Source of the DNA: Paracoccaceae bacterium
GTDB lineage: Bacteria; Pseudomonadota; Alphaproteobacteria; Rhodobacterales; Rhodobacteraceae
Direction of reading: 5' to 3'
Assembly: GCA_028150825.1 (NCBI GenBank)
Contig: JAOGIM010000003.1
Span: 55,861-119,860, forward strand
DNA: 64,000 nucleotides
Shown here: one piece after another, positions 19,135 to 29,549 of the stretch
Layout: each line of letters begins with the position of its first letter
Position numbering within the stretch: position 1 is the stretch's first letter
Notes under the pieces: model-generated
The model's database searches: none
The model's input: only the letters and a program-made list of their open reading frames with translations
What the model was told of the DNA's origin: nothing
Program-made: the position numbers and the translations under genes

Positions 19135-20964
19135 TTGCAGGAAGATATGACTAAGCCTATTGCAAGCTTTGAAAACCTGCGTGTCGAGTTCGAAACAAAA
19201 ACTGGCACTGTGGTCGGAGTTGAAGATGTTTCTTTCAAAATAAAAGCCAAAGAAACCGTTTGTGTCGTTGGAGAATCCGGCTCAGGCAAATCAGTCTCTT
19301 CATTGTCAATGTTGCGACTAGTTGAATTTGGGGGCGGAAAATTAACAGGGGGCACGTTAAAATTCACACGCAAATCGGGTGAAACTTTAGATATAACTAA
19401 AGCCGATCAATCCTTAATGCGCACAATCCGTGGCAATGAAATCGGAATGATCTTTCAAGAACCGATGACGGCACTCAATCCCCTTTTTACCGTAGCCCAA
19501 CAATTGACGGAAGGACTTCGCACCCACAAGACACTTGGTAAAGAGGCCGCGGCGAAGCGGGCACTTGAATTACTTTACCAAGTTCGTATTCCAGAACCCG
19601 AGAGGAGATTAAATCAGTACCCCCATGAGCTTTCAGGTGGTATGAGACAGCGTGTTGTGATCGCAATGGCGCTGGCTTGTGAACCAAGATTGCTTATCGC
19701 CGATGAGCCCACAACAGCCTTGGATGTAACGATACAGGCAGAAATTCTGGCATTGATTGATCGTCTAAAGCAAGAGACGGGCACGGCTGTTATGTTTATC
19801 ACGCATGACATGTCTGTCGTAGCACAAATGGCCGATAGGGTCGTCGTCATGCATCGGGGCAAGAAGGTCGAAGAAGGAACCGTAGAACAGATTTTTGAAA
19901 ACCCAAAACATGACTATACGAAATCCCTTTTGGCGGCGGTCCCTAAGCTTGGCGAAATGAAAGGTAAACTTCTGCCCGAACCAATGCGCTTGATGGGTAA
20001 TGAAAATACAAAATTTAAACCACTTAGCGGCAGTGATGAACCGTTACTTATCGTCAAGAATCTCACGACGCGATTTGCAGTAAAGGGTGGGTTTCTAAGG
20101 CGCACCCTGGCAAATGTTCATGCTGTGGAAGATGTGTCGTTTACATTAATGAAAGGCAAAACTCTGTCTCTAGTTGGCGAGTCTGGGTGTGGTAAATCCA
20201 CAGTTGGGCGCTCTTTGCTGAGACTGGTCGAACCGCTATCGGGCCAGGTGAGTATCGACGGCCAAAATATCGTCACCATGTCTCCACCCGAATTGCGAAA
20301 GGCCAGATTAAATATGCAAATGGTGTTTCAAGACCCATTTGCCTCGCTCAACCCTCAAATGCTATTGAAGGACCAGGTCGCAGACCCAATGCGCAATTAT
20401 AATACTCATTCGGGCGAGGCACTGGATAAGCGCGTTGAAATGCTGTTCGATAGAGTTAAATTGCCTCACAGTTTCCTGCGCCGTTATCCTCATGAATTGT
20501 CTGGTGGACAAAGACAACGGGTTGCTATTGCCCGAGCTCTTGCCCTTAATCCTAAGCTGATTATTGCGGATGAAGCGGTTAGCGCGCTGGATGTCTCTGT
20601 TCAAGCTCAAGTTCTCAATCTAATGCTTGAACTGCAATCTGAACTTGGCTTGTCATTCTTGTTCATTAGTCATGATATGGCAGTGGTCGAGCGTGTGAGC
20701 CATGATGTAGGTGTGATGTACTTGGGTCGTATTGTTGAATTTGGCCCGCGTTCAAAAATATTTGAAAACCCTCAACATGCATATACTAAAGCGCTACTGA
20801 AAGCAGTCCCTATTGCTGATCCCCGGCAGAGGAGATCCGAAAATGATTTGAATTTTAAACCCTTAGCGTCACCTATCCATAGCCTTCATTATGAAGCAGT
20901 GCCTTCGGCCTATGAAACTATTTCTGAGGGGCATTTTATATTGACGACAGACAGTGGCTATTAA
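19135..20964 (+). CDS. Fused peptide-type ABC ATPase (DppD-DppF in one chain)
   Basis: Two nucleotide-binding domains in one 609-residue protein. Domain 1 has GESGSGKS, LSGGMRQR and IADEPTTALD. Domain 2 (from about 300) has GESGCGKST, LSGGQRQR and IADEAVSALD. In domain 2 the residue after the Walker B Glu is Ala-Val where Pro-Thr is usual; the catalytic Glu is kept. Each half ends with the oligopeptide-type C-terminal extension (YTKSLLAAVP and YTKALLKAVP). TTG 19135 (AAAGGA upstream) or ATG 19147 could be the start. It powers the importer encoded just upstream. Confidence 0.9.
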   Translation: MQEDMTKPIASFENLRVEFETKTGTVVGVEDVSFKIKAKETVCVVGESGSGKSVSSLSMLRLVEFGGGKLTGGTLKFTRKSGETLDITKADQSLMRTIRGNEIGMIFQEPMTALNPLFTVAQQLTEGLRTHKTLGKEAAAKRALELLYQVRIPEPERRLNQYPHELSGGMRQRVVIAMALACEPRLLIADEPTTALDVTIQAEILALIDRLKQETGTAVMFITHDMSVVAQMADRVVVMHRGKKVEEGTVEQIFENPKHDYTKSLLAAVPKLGEMKGKLLPEPMRLMGNENTKFKPLSGSDEPLLIVKNLTTRFAVKGGFLRRTLANVHAVEDVSFTLMKGKTLSLVGESGCGKSTVGRSLLRLVEPLSGQVSIDGQNIVTMSPPELRKARLNMQMVFQDPFASLNPQMLLKDQVADPMRNYNTHSGEALDKRVEMLFDRVKLPHSFLRRYPHELSGGQRQRVAIARALALNPKLIIADEAVSALDVSVQAQVLNLMLELQSELGLSFLFISHDMAVVERVSHDVGVMYLGRIVEFGPRSKIFENPQHAYTKALLKAVPIADPRQRRSENDLNFKPLASPIHSLHYEAVPSAYETISEGHFILTTDSGY

Positions 20965-21988
20965 CATATCACTCGATATTGAGGCTTGAGTATTGGCAAT
21001 ACTTTGCGCTGTATCTTTTGACTTAAACTATCGGCTTTAGGTTTGACGCGCACCTCATAGAGGATTTTTTTAATTCTTTTTATGGCAATCTAAGAACGCT
21101 CCAGAATTATTGCATTATTTGCATTCATTAATATAAGCTTTCCGTCCGGCGTACTGAGCGGTATAACGTTATCTTCAGACACTGCGCACAATGCGTGCGC
21201 ATTTAAATTGCCTTCTTCTACAACCACTTCTAGGTCAACTATACAGATTTTCAGATTATCTAATATTTTGAGTACACGCATGCATAAATCCTGTTACTGC
21301 TCTTTTTGACATTTTCGCCAAGTCAATCACTTAAGGCACTTGTCGCAAGGAAGTTACGTTAAATGACCAATAGAGGATAGTAATTTTATTAAGAGTTTCG
21401 ACCGAGAAAGCCAGAATTTATCTCTTAATCTTACTTTCGAAAACAGTATGATACGTACCCCTCATAATAAAAGGACGCCTTGGGCGTTCCATAAATTTGA
21501 TCGTGAAATTGGATGCGCGTTTCCAAATTACATTCACTGGCCCGTAAATGAGATAATAATAAGTAAAACAAGCGAGGTGGGCCCACTGGAAATGTTGACT
21601 ATGAGCTCCGCTGTCAGAAAAGTAGTCTTTCTCACCTTATGGTAAAAGGCCTCGCACTCAGAAACACTTTTTTATTAGAAGTTTCGAGCATCCGGACACC
21701 ATCAATACTCATCAAACGTTCAAATTTAATTATGCAGCATATACGGATTGTCTTGAGAATGTACTTTCAAACAATCAAGTGAGATTGGTCGATTAAGCCA
21801 TCCCAAATCACAACGTAGGTATTGGCTTAAAATACAAACATTCAATATGAAGAGCTAGTTCTTGTATCATTTCGTTATACAACACTTCCGAGCTGACAAA
21901 TTACTATTTCATAATTTTCAATAATTTTATGTTTTATAATTTTAATCGTACAAATCTGTAAACCAAAAAACTTAAATCACGTGTCAAA
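20965..21988. other. Long spacer with one possible small gene
   Basis: Mostly AT-rich and gene-free. It holds the possible 63-residue minus-strand frame listed separately, and a plus-strand frame at 21448-21645 with no recognised domain or ribosome site, which I do not count as a gene. A short dyad (AGTATT...AATACT near 20991-21005) follows the ABC ATPase and is too weak to call a terminator. Confidence 0.3.
21090..21281 (-). CDS. Possible small hypothetical protein
   Basis: A 63-residue frame starting at an ATG with AGGA seven bases upstream on its own strand. Its composition is protein-like (VDLEVVVEEGNLNAHALCA, then DGKLILMNANNAIILE). No domain is recognised and no neighbour is in phase with it. 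It may be real or a remnant. Confidence 0.3.
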   Translation of the reverse strand: MRVLKILDNLKICIVDLEVVVEEGNLNAHALCAVSEDNVIPLSTPDGKLILMNANNAIILERS

Positions 21989-23130
21989 ATGACCTCAGAA
22001 ACAGCTTTAAAAAGCTACTATCCAATGCCGCCCACGATATCTCTGGGACCTTTGCTGCAAGGCTCTTTTCTTGAGGCGTGAAATTAGATTCATTCAATGC
22101 GTTAGCAGAGCATGGGCCGATTCCGTCGAAAGAACTAGCCCAAAATACTGGTTCCAACGAGCGTTATCTGCGGGAATGGATGTATGGCGTGGCCTTGGCC
22201 GGCTACATTACCTTTGACAAGACATCTAGCAAAGGAAGCTTAAGCGAAGAAAAAAGGTTGTTTTGGTTGAAGAAGGAGGACGATTCTCTCAGATGGGAGC
22301 ATTCCAAATGACAAATAGTGCGCTGCTGCCATATCAAGATTTAAAGGATGCTTTTAAAGATGGTGGGGGGATCGTTATCGATACTTATCCTTCTGAACTT
22401 TGGCATGCCTTAGATCATACGGGTTGCACGCGTTACAGAAATTTCTTAATGCATGACTGGCTGCCTCATTTAAAACATACCACTCAAAAACTGGCTCAGG
22501 GCGGGTCAATGGCTGACCTGCGGTGTGGGCCGGGTAGAGGCTCAATCGAATTGGCGAAACCCTATCCAATGGCAAGGTTCTACGATTTTGACGCGTATCA
22601 TAAAAACGTTTCCACCGCATAAGAAAATGCCCAAAAAGCAGGTGTGGAAGGCAATACAGACTTCAAATTGTGGCAAGTTGCAGACGGTAGTCCAGGAGCT
22701 TTTGACGTGGTTGCCACCTTTGATTTGATACACGATCTCCCCGATGCGGAAGAAGGTCTTAGAGTTGTCTAAAAAAATCGTTGAAAAGCGATGGTGTCTT
22801 TCTTTTAATGGATATCGAAGCAACCGATGAACCTATCGACAACGATGGGCCATTGAACATTTTCAAACTCGGCATAAGCCTTCATTTCTGTATGACAACG
22901 GCTATGTGGCAGAGCGGTAAAGGCATGGAAACTATTGGCCTAACGCAAAGTGTTTAAAAGTCACTCTGCAATAATCTTAGCTTCAAATCGATAAATAAAA
23001 TGGACGTGTATCATCCTCTTAATTCTCTTTACGAAATTGAGTGAGCCTTTGGTTACAAGTATGCTTTTAGCATTTTAGCGCCTATCGAGTATGGCCATCA
23101 ACCTTTCGCACATTCTGCTGTTCTTTAAGC
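21989..23130 (+). pseudogene. SAM-dependent methyltransferase with N-terminal winged helix, decayed
   Basis: The family is readable from start to end across frame changes. The winged-helix part is at 22078-22311 (FNALAEHGPIPSKELAQNTG, NERYLREWMYGVALAGYIT). The SAM-binding loop near 22510 reads ADLRCGPGRGSIELA, with Arg where GC.G normally follows a Val or Ile. The next strand is YDFDAYHKN near 22590, then DVVATFDLIHDLPDAEEGL near 22710, and C-terminal pieces (NIFKLGISLHFCMTTAMW near 22855; AFGYKYAF near 23045). At least one frameshift near 22270 and several stops break it. An intact gene would methylate an unknown small molecule. Confidence 0.7.
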
Positions 23131-23503
23131 ACATTTGAAAATATCTATGTTTTTAAATGCAGAAACTAATCTTCAATCCATATTTCTAACCTCTAAGGAA
23201 AGTCTTTTACCTTTATAAAACATTTAAAGATAGCCATCGAGTTTATATCAGCTTAAATTTTCACTTTCCCGCAGTGAAACTCAGCAACATTTTTCACGTC
23301 TATTTGTCCCAAGAATAGGAACGTGAATGCCACTAACGTGGGAGACGCCATATTATCTAAATGGTTTATTAACTGAATTTCTGAGTTGTTCAAGTAATCA
23401 CAGATTTAATTCCATACAGAACTATATAGTTTCAGTGCATATGTTTATGTAAAGTTTGCCAGTGCTATCGTGTCGCATGTAAGTCTCATATCTAGCCAAC
23501 TAC
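23131..23503. other. Spacer, nothing recognised
   Basis: AT-rich sequence following the methyltransferase remnant. I see no ORF, hairpin or repeat worth naming. Confidence 0.4.
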
Positions 23504-23662
23504 ATGAATGTTATGACAAACAAAAAACCTTTAGATCCTGAAAAAACGGCAAGAGAAATTTCAGAAGAGTTTTTGACAACTCTGAAAAAGTATTTTGCAA
23601 TTTTTATAAGCCTTGTCTTAGCCCTTGGTATGCTCTTTGGCTTCGTTGTTCTGTATTGGTAA
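23504..23662 (+). CDS. Possible small single-pass membrane protein (52 aa)
   Basis: A short ORF. The N-terminal part is charged and helical (KKPLDPEKTAREISEEF), and the C-terminal half is one membrane helix (YFAIFISLVLALGMLFGFVV) ending in YW. This soluble-helix plus anchor pattern is common in real small inner-membrane proteins and unlikely by chance. Two ATGs, 23504 and 23513, are candidate starts; neither has a strong Shine-Dalgarno site. Orientation would be N-inside by the positive-inside rule. Function unknown. Confidence 0.5.
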   Translation: MNVMTNKKPLDPEKTAREISEEFLTTLKKYFAIFISLVLALGMLFGFVVLYW

Positions 23663-24337
23663 AACTGCGGCCCAAGCGTATTTCAATCACTAAAATTAAA
23701 ATAAGTAGCCTCTCTTAAAAAAAAAAATTAGTAAAAGCCACCCGTGATCCCATGAAATACTCATAACATAGAGCTTTTAGGCACCGTAATTTTAACTTTC
23801 TTAATTTTTCAAATCAAGTTTTTGGACCTTTTTGGCAAAAGACATGATATTTTTAATCTGGTTAAAAAATCAAATTTTCGCTATAACTAGACCCACTTGC
23901 TTTTTGACAACCGATATTCCGAGTTTTTCCATGGTCTCTGCCTGCAAATCAAGCCATTCGGCTCTATCCACTTGTACTACTTTTTAGCTCAGGTAGATGA
24001 CTATAGTCGATCCTCGAACAAATCATATCCTTGGAAACGTTTCCTAACTTTCAATGATCTCTCGTAACCTCAGTCGATAGGGCTCAACCGGTCCATTTAG
24101 TATTGTTTTAACTGAGTATTTCAATCTAATCTTAGTTAAGTCATCAAAGTTATAAATTATGTTGATTTTTGGTTAAGAAAAACTTTGTTCCACAGGCAAA
24201 ATTATTGCAAAAGTTCTTCCAGTTTCATCGCGCATACAACGCAAAATACTCAGACCTGATTTTAAGTTTAAGTCGGAAAACTCTTTAATCGTCCTAAAAA
24301 AAAGACATCAAAATTCTTAAAGCATGTGAAGTACGGA
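23663..24337. other. Spacer with possible minus-strand coding debris
   Basis: No intact gene. On the minus strand around 23880-24120 short protein-like pieces occur in shifting frames (PVEPYRLRLREIIES; VDRAEWLDLQAETMEKLGI). They may be the end of a decayed gene. I cannot name it. Confidence 0.3.
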
Positions 24338-25591
24338 TCACAGTTCGACTGAACCTGCCTCAATAAACTCTTGATCTAAATCTGGTAACGGTTGTTTTTG
24401 AATAGCAGATTCGAATGCTTTAAGCCTTTTGTGGATGGATATTAGCTCAATAATTGTCGTCCATGAGAAAACCAGAAATTGGAATGAAGATGCAACTTGA
24501 CCAAAGGCACGTAATATTTGGTTCATTATTCCAAGCGTTATCTTGCCAGAGACAATTGTGGGTATCAGCACTATATAGGCAATTACGTTATCTGCTTGAA
24601 AGTACATATAACGGAATAAATTAAAGTATGTATAATGCACGTAGATTCTGAAATAGTTTTTTCGTACATTCTTAAATAGCATATCAAGAGTCGGTGGACT
24701 TGCCATTTCAGCACTCTCTTCACCAAGCACCAGTTCCTTGCGAAAAGCAGCTTCCACCCTCTGATTTTTAAATTCAAGACCAGGTAGTTTTATGCCTGCA
24801 ATAAAGAGCATACCGGTCCCAAAAAGTGACCAAAATATTGAAAGCATGACCAAAGGATAGGGTATGGATCCAAGTATTGGGATACTTTCGACATGAACCG
24901 ACAGTGCCGCCAGCACGGGCAAAAACGCAATCAACGTCATTATGGAGTCAACGAAGGCGACACCCAGTCCCTCCATGATCGCAGCAAAACGCATTGTATC
25001 TTCCTGAATACGCTGTGAAGCTCCCTCGATATGTCGCACTTCTGACCACCTTTTGACGTAGTGGTCATTCATCGCATTGCGCCACCGGAAAATATAGTGG
25101 GAGGTAAAAAACCTATTTGCGATAATAAAGCCAATATAGGGAAATGCGATCGTACAAAACAAAATGATATGACTGTAGAGGGTCATGGCAGTCACTTCGT
25201 CCGTTCCCGCCAACCCTTTTTGGATATCATCGTAAAAAGGACCATACCAAGCATTTATGACTACTGAAACCTGAACAGAGGCGTAAGACAACAGGACTAA
25301 CAAAGCTGATCCCAAAATTGACCAAATTTGCCATTGGTGGGGCCTATAGTAGCTCCAGAAGCCAAAGAACAAAAGTGCACCAAGGAAATAATAGAGATCA
25401 AACCAAAGGAATTCTGGAGTGATAAAATGACCTAATCCAATGACTGGCCCAATGCCATCTTCTGTGAGGTTGAAACCGAGCATTAACCCCAATTCATAAC
25501 CTATTAAATACCAACCGGCTATCAGAAAAGCGACCCAAATAAGTACAGAAGAAAAGAATAGTTTTGGTTTTGGGAAGAAAGATTCAAACAT
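24338..25591 (-). CDS. SbmA/BacA-like peptide transporter
   Basis: A 417-residue inner-membrane protein of the SbmA/BacA family, close to the usual length of about 406. Recognisable pieces are FFPKPKLFFSSVLIW at the start, VVINAWYGPFYDDIQKGL, FFTSHYIFRWRNAMNDHYV, HIEGASQRIQEDTMRFA and the long C-terminal helical part with FNLFRYMYFQADNVIAY. The family takes up proline-rich peptides, bleomycin-like drugs and modified peptides, and in rhizobia supports symbiosis and very-long-chain lipid traits. It is a single gene with decayed neighbours, suggesting it is under selection. Confidence 0.88.
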   Translation of the reverse strand: MFESFFPKPKLFFSSVLIWVAFLIAGWYLIGYELGLMLGFNLTEDGIGPVIGLGHFITPEFLWFDLYYFLGALLFFGFWSYYRPHQWQIWSILGSALLVLLSYASVQVSVVINAWYGPFYDDIQKGLAGTDEVTAMTLYSHIILFCTIAFPYIGFIIANRFFTSHYIFRWRNAMNDHYVKRWSEVRHIEGASQRIQEDTMRFAAIMEGLGVAFVDSIMTLIAFLPVLAALSVHVESIPILGSIPYPLVMLSIFWSLFGTGMLFIAGIKLPGLEFKNQRVEAAFRKELVLGEESAEMASPPTLDMLFKNVRKNYFRIYVHYTYFNLFRYMYFQADNVIAYIVLIPTIVSGKITLGIMNQILRAFGQVASSFQFLVFSWTTIIELISIHKRLKAFESAIQKQPLPDLDQEFIEAGSVEL

Positions 25592-25794
25592 TATAAAAGG
25601 TCCGCTCCAACTGGCGTTTCATTTATCATTTTATTTAATTAATTCACTTTAAACCTTTTTCCAATACATTTAGTACTTTTAAGATTATAGTGATGGTAAT
25701 TCATAATTTGCCAGTACTGGTGCAAGCGGATTACTTTCCTCTTTTCATTCTGTGGTGTATCAAACGCATATTATCTCAAGTTTGGAACAAAAAC

Positions 25795-26124
25795 ATGATA
25801 CTTTACGGAATACCGACTTGTGATACCTGTAAAAAAGCCCGCAAAGCATTAGAGGCCGAAAGCTATGAAGTGACCTTTCGCGATGTGCGCAACGAGCCAC
25901 TCTCTGAAGACGAGTGGGCCGTTTTATTGCATGAATTTGGTTCTACCCTGGTAAATCAAAAATCAACCACTTACAGAGGCCTGTCAATCTGGCTGCGTGA
26001 GTCCGAAGCTGATGCACAATTGATTGCACATCCGACGCTGATGAAGCGTCCCATCTTACAAGACGGAGATAGATTAACCATGGGTTGGAAGGAGGACGTT
26101 CAGGCTATTTGGTTGCACCAATAG
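25795..26124 (+). CDS. ArsC/Spx-family thioredoxin-fold protein (YffB-like)
   Basis: A 109-residue ArsC-fold protein. The redox pair is CDTC (Cys9, Cys12) in YGIPTCDTCKKARKALEAE. The rest follows the YffB/Spx-like layout: FRDVRNEPLSEDEW, LVNQKSTTYRGL, and PTLMKRPILQDGDRLTMGW with the conserved KRP. ATG 25795 is the start chosen because the family begins at this point; the frame is open upstream to 25690. True arsenate reductases have one Cys and an Arg triad, so this is more likely a glutathione-linked reductase or uncharacterised member. Confidence 0.8.
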   Translation: MILYGIPTCDTCKKARKALEAESYEVTFRDVRNEPLSEDEWAVLLHEFGSTLVNQKSTTYRGLSIWLRESEADAQLIAHPTLMKRPILQDGDRLTMGWKEDVQAIWLHQ

Positions 26125-26210
26125 CTATATGTAAACGTCCTGAATCTATTTTGATTAACAACTTTTTTCATACACATATTCACGATTTTCAATTTTTTTT
26201 GCTTGACATT

Positions 26211-27107
26211 ATGACTTCTGCTCCTGATCTAAACGCTTCTATTTTACGATGCGGTTACGCTATGTCATTGATGGTTTTTGGATCTGTTGTCATAAGTCTT
26301 ACTTGACTCATAATGCGAGGAATAGACGGGGCCGAAGCGTTTCAAGTAAATTTTTATCGCAGACTTGCTCTTAGTGTAACTATTTTTGGAGTTATGCTTT
26401 GGCGTTTTGGACGACGAGCACCTCAAAATATTATAGCGGTTGGAAAACCGGGTCTGTTGACCAGGTGCTTTTTAGCACCTGCAGGGCTGTGCCTTTTGTA
26501 AGCGATCACCAACACGACGGTTGCTGCAACGCTTTTTATATGCAGCTCTATCCCATTTCTCACAGCAGCACTCGCCTGGGTCATCTTAAAAGAAACGCCG
26601 TTCAAGTTGACCATAGCTACAGTGGTTATCGCCACATTTGGGGTCAGCGTCATGATCGTAACTGGATTAGGAGCTGGTTCTTTTTACAGAAACATAATGG
26701 CCTTGTTAACAGCGGGGTGCTTTCCTGCTTTTGCAATTACTGTCTGCCGTAGCCGCAATATTGAAATGATCCCTGCCCTTTTAATTTCTGGCGCAAATAT
26801 TAGTCTCATCAGTCTCATAATCCTTGGTGGAGACCTAAGCATTTCGTTCCCCGACTTGCTGTTATGCATCTTGCTTGGTAGTTTTGTTTCAGCAATTCCA
26901 AATGCTTTTTTCATTACAGCATCACGGTATCTAATTGCTGCAGAACTGACACTTTTTATGTTGTTAGAATTTGTCCTTGTTCCCATTTTGGTTCGGATCT
27001 TCATAAAAGAAATTTCCGGTCAAGCCACGCTGATTTGTGAAGTTATAGTGATTATCGTTGTGCTACTGCGTGTTTGGTTTGAGATGCGTGAGAGCAGAGC
27101 ACTGTAA
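26211..27107 (+). pseudogene. EamA/DMT-family transporter with two in-frame stops
   Basis: One frame runs 299 codons from ATG 26211 to TAA 27107 and encodes about ten membrane helices of an EamA (drug/metabolite) carrier. Only two codons break it: TGA at 26304-26306 (after VVISLT) and TAA at 26499-26501 (after GLCLL). The second lies where EamA proteins carry Tyr before an ALxxTTVA-type motif (here AITNTTVAATLF), so a TAC or TAT to TAA change is likely. There is no frameshift, so loss appears recent or the stops are sequence errors. The substrate of the ancestor is unknown. Confidence 0.75.
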
Positions 27108-27222
27108 GTTGCTATTGTTTTAAAAAACCCAGATTGCATAGCTCTCATAAATCATCAAAATCAGAATAGTATTTACCAGTTTCGAGTAATCCAATTAAAA
27201 TATCAGCGATCAAAGGCTTATA

Positions 27223-27618
27223 ATGATATATGATCATATAAAGACTGTTTTGCCAGAGTGGATAGAATATAATGCGCACATGCAAGATGCGTATTATAGC
27301 CTTATTTTCAGCAAAGCCGTTGACTCCTTGAAAGATTAAGTTGGCCTTGACCAAGCCTACCGTAAAAAAATGAGCGCAGATTGATATTAGAATTTGCGTT
27401 CTAAACGTTAGTGAAAAGTTGTTCCATATCTATACCCTATGATAAGCGAGGGGCGTGATGTCGCAATCTCTGAAATGGTGCAAATACATATTCGTCAAAA
27501 ACCCACACCCAAAAGTGTTACTATTAAATTGGACATAATACATCGACTTGGGACATATCTTCTGGAGCCAAAACATAAGTCAGAGCTTAAGCACCGAGCC
27601 CGCGCAATGTCTTTGTAA
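27223..27618 (+). pseudogene. 4HBT-type thioesterase, decayed
   Basis: A continuous 132-codon frame from ATG 27223 to TAA 27616-27618. The N-terminal hot-dog-fold signature is well kept: LPEWIEYNAHMQDAYYSLIF, where family members read PEWIDYNGHMNDAYY. It is followed by AVDSLKD, a stop, then VGLDQAYRK. Several further stops (TGA and TAG) interrupt the middle. Relatives with this signature act in carnitine or betaine-CoA pathways. The C-terminal third is hard to align, so the annotation rests on the N-terminus. Confidence 0.6.
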
Positions 27619-27699
27619 GGAAAGAGAGAAGTAACGAACTCAGCTTGCCTTTTTAAAGTTTATCCCGGAAAGCTATGCGAATCCTTCACCATAATCAGC

Positions 27700-29009
27700 T
27701 TCAGACTGAACCGTTTGAGAATTCGTGATCATCTAAAGATTGTGGTCTTATTTCGATGCTATAGCCAGGCGCTTTGGGCGGCATGTAATACCCGTTTCTC
27801 ATTAAAACAGGCTCATAGAAATGCTTGTGCAGATATTCCACATATTCTACAACACGATCTTCCATCGCACCCGAAATGCAGATGCAGTCGATCATTGCAA
27901 GATGTTGTACATATTCGCAGAACCCGCGGCCCCAGCATGCGGGCACACTTTGATGTTAAACTTTGCAGCCATGAGTAAAACTGCGATAACGTCGCTGATG
28001 CCAGCCACTCGACAACTATCTACCTGACAAAACTCGATTGCATCCGCCTGCATGAATTGCTTGAACATAACTCTGTTTTGGCGAGCCTCGCCTGTTGCAA
28101 CTCCAATAGGAGCAACCGCACGAGCAATTTTTGCATGCCCAAGAATATCACCCGGGTTGGTCGGTTCCTCAATCCATCAAGGACCTACCTCTGCAAGACC
28201 TTTCATATTTTTTATCGCTTCATTGACATCCCATACTTGATTAACATCAAGCATAATTTTCAAACCTGGACCGATTTCTTCCCAAATAACGCGGCAAAGG
28301 CGTAAGTCACCCGCGGGATCACCCCCAACTTTGACTTTCATATGCGTATACCCTTCAGCCAAAGCGTCGCGACAAAGGCGTCGAAGTTTATCATCGTAAT
28401 ATCCCATCCAACCAACACATGTGGAATAGGACAAATATCCCCTGTTCTCCAAATCTGCGCTCCGTTCAAATTTAGCAACGTGTCGGCTGCGTACATTACG
28501 CATCGCCTCGTCGGGTGTGATTGCGTCAGTAATATGTTGGAAATTCACACAAACTACCAGTTCTTCAGGGGACATGTCAGCCACCAGTCACCAAACTGGC
28601 TTACTTTCCACTTTTGCCATTAGATCCAAGACAGCATTGGAGATCGCACCAGCAGCCATATGAATTAAACCTTTTTCAGGACCAACCCATTGAAGTTGAC
28701 TATCTCCACCAATTTGCCACGTGAAAGTCCCAAATTTTCCGTAATAACTTCCAGCTTACGTCCAATGTTCAAAATTTTGCAGACTTTTAATCCCTTCAAC
28801 ACAAAGGTCGTTGCCTCGACCAAGCGTGAAGGTTAGACCATGACCCTCTAGATTTCTTGGATGATCCGTATGAAGAACCAGGTAGGCTGCTGAATAATCT
28901 GGATCAGGTGTTTTTGCATCTGATCAACTCCAGTTTTAAAAGCTATGCGCGCTTGGAACAGGTCGACATAAAGGTTTGCAATATTCAACTCAGTGACGAT
29001 TTTTTACAT
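27700..29009 (-). pseudogene. L-fuconate dehydratase (enolase superfamily), decayed
   Basis: The gene can be followed over its length on the minus strand. Near 28890 it reads PDPDYSAAYLVLHTDHP, then GHGLTFTLGRGND, GDSQLQWVGPEKGLIH, ADMSPEELVVCV, VGWMGYYDDKLRRLC, YTHMKVKVGG (the KxK catalytic lysines), IMLDVNQVWDV, WIEEPTNPGD, GVATGEARQNR, ANMYNILQ and CEYVQHLAMID, ending YMPPKAPGYSIEI. This matches my recall of FucD. Two open pieces (28177-28584 and 27701-27946) lie in different frames, with stops elsewhere, so it is inactive. The start boundary near 29009 is approximate. Confidence 0.8.
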
Positions 29010-29029
29010 TGTCAGATCCTATCGCCTAG

Positions 29030-29545
29030 CGACGTAAAAACGCACCCAGCAAAAGGCCCTTCAGATCCAAGGATTGAGCAAAATAACTCAAGACTGAGTA
29101 TTTCAGGTTATTGTTCGAGATGCACCCAAACTCGCCTAGTGTATCCGATTGCTATTCCAACAGCTTCACCTAAAACAATTGCCTAAAAACCAAACATTGT
29201 GGTCAAGTCTGCACAAAAGTTTGAAATCGCATTTGCCAACTTGTGGACGATGGTTTCTGCTCGTCCTCATCCTGACCAACGTTTTTAAAGACTTCGCGTC
29301 CCTGTAGCACATTATATCCAAATCTCGCCGCATAGCGTGCAATTGAATTACCGCTAGCAATGCTTTCAAGGCTTCCAAATCGTTCATCGCCACACAGTTC
29401 ATGCGCTCGCATGAAGGAACTAAATCCAATTTCTTCGGTGGCTAGATTGCCAATAATTATGCGCAGCCTATTTTCACCCTTGAAATCACTAAATATTGAC
29501 TGCGAGATGGAAGTTGCATTCTTGATAAGATGGAGGGTATGATTC
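29030..29545 (-). pseudogene. ROK-family sugar kinase/regulator fragment
   Basis: A minus-strand open stretch (29203-29583) contains the middle part of a ROK protein: IIIGNLATEEIG (the GE(I/L)GH region), HELCGDERFGSLESIASGNS (where ROK proteins show the zinc CxCGxxGCLE motif and then SG), and IARYAARFG followed by REVF. Two of the zinc cysteines are missing and the ATP-binding start is absent. Downstream the frame continues past a stop. It is a remnant of a gene about 300 codons long. It lies upstream of the broken fuconate dehydratase on the same strand, which fits a lost sugar operon. Confidence 0.55.
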
Positions 29546-29549
29546 TTGC

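Noticed and set aside
21448-21645. 65-codon plus-strand frame in the long spacer
   Set aside because: No ribosome site, no recognised motif and no partner. Not enough to call a gene.
27715-28623. Plus-strand frames across 27.7-28.6 kb
   Set aside because: They are shadows of the decayed L-fuconate dehydratase on the minus strand, whose family motifs can be followed throughout.
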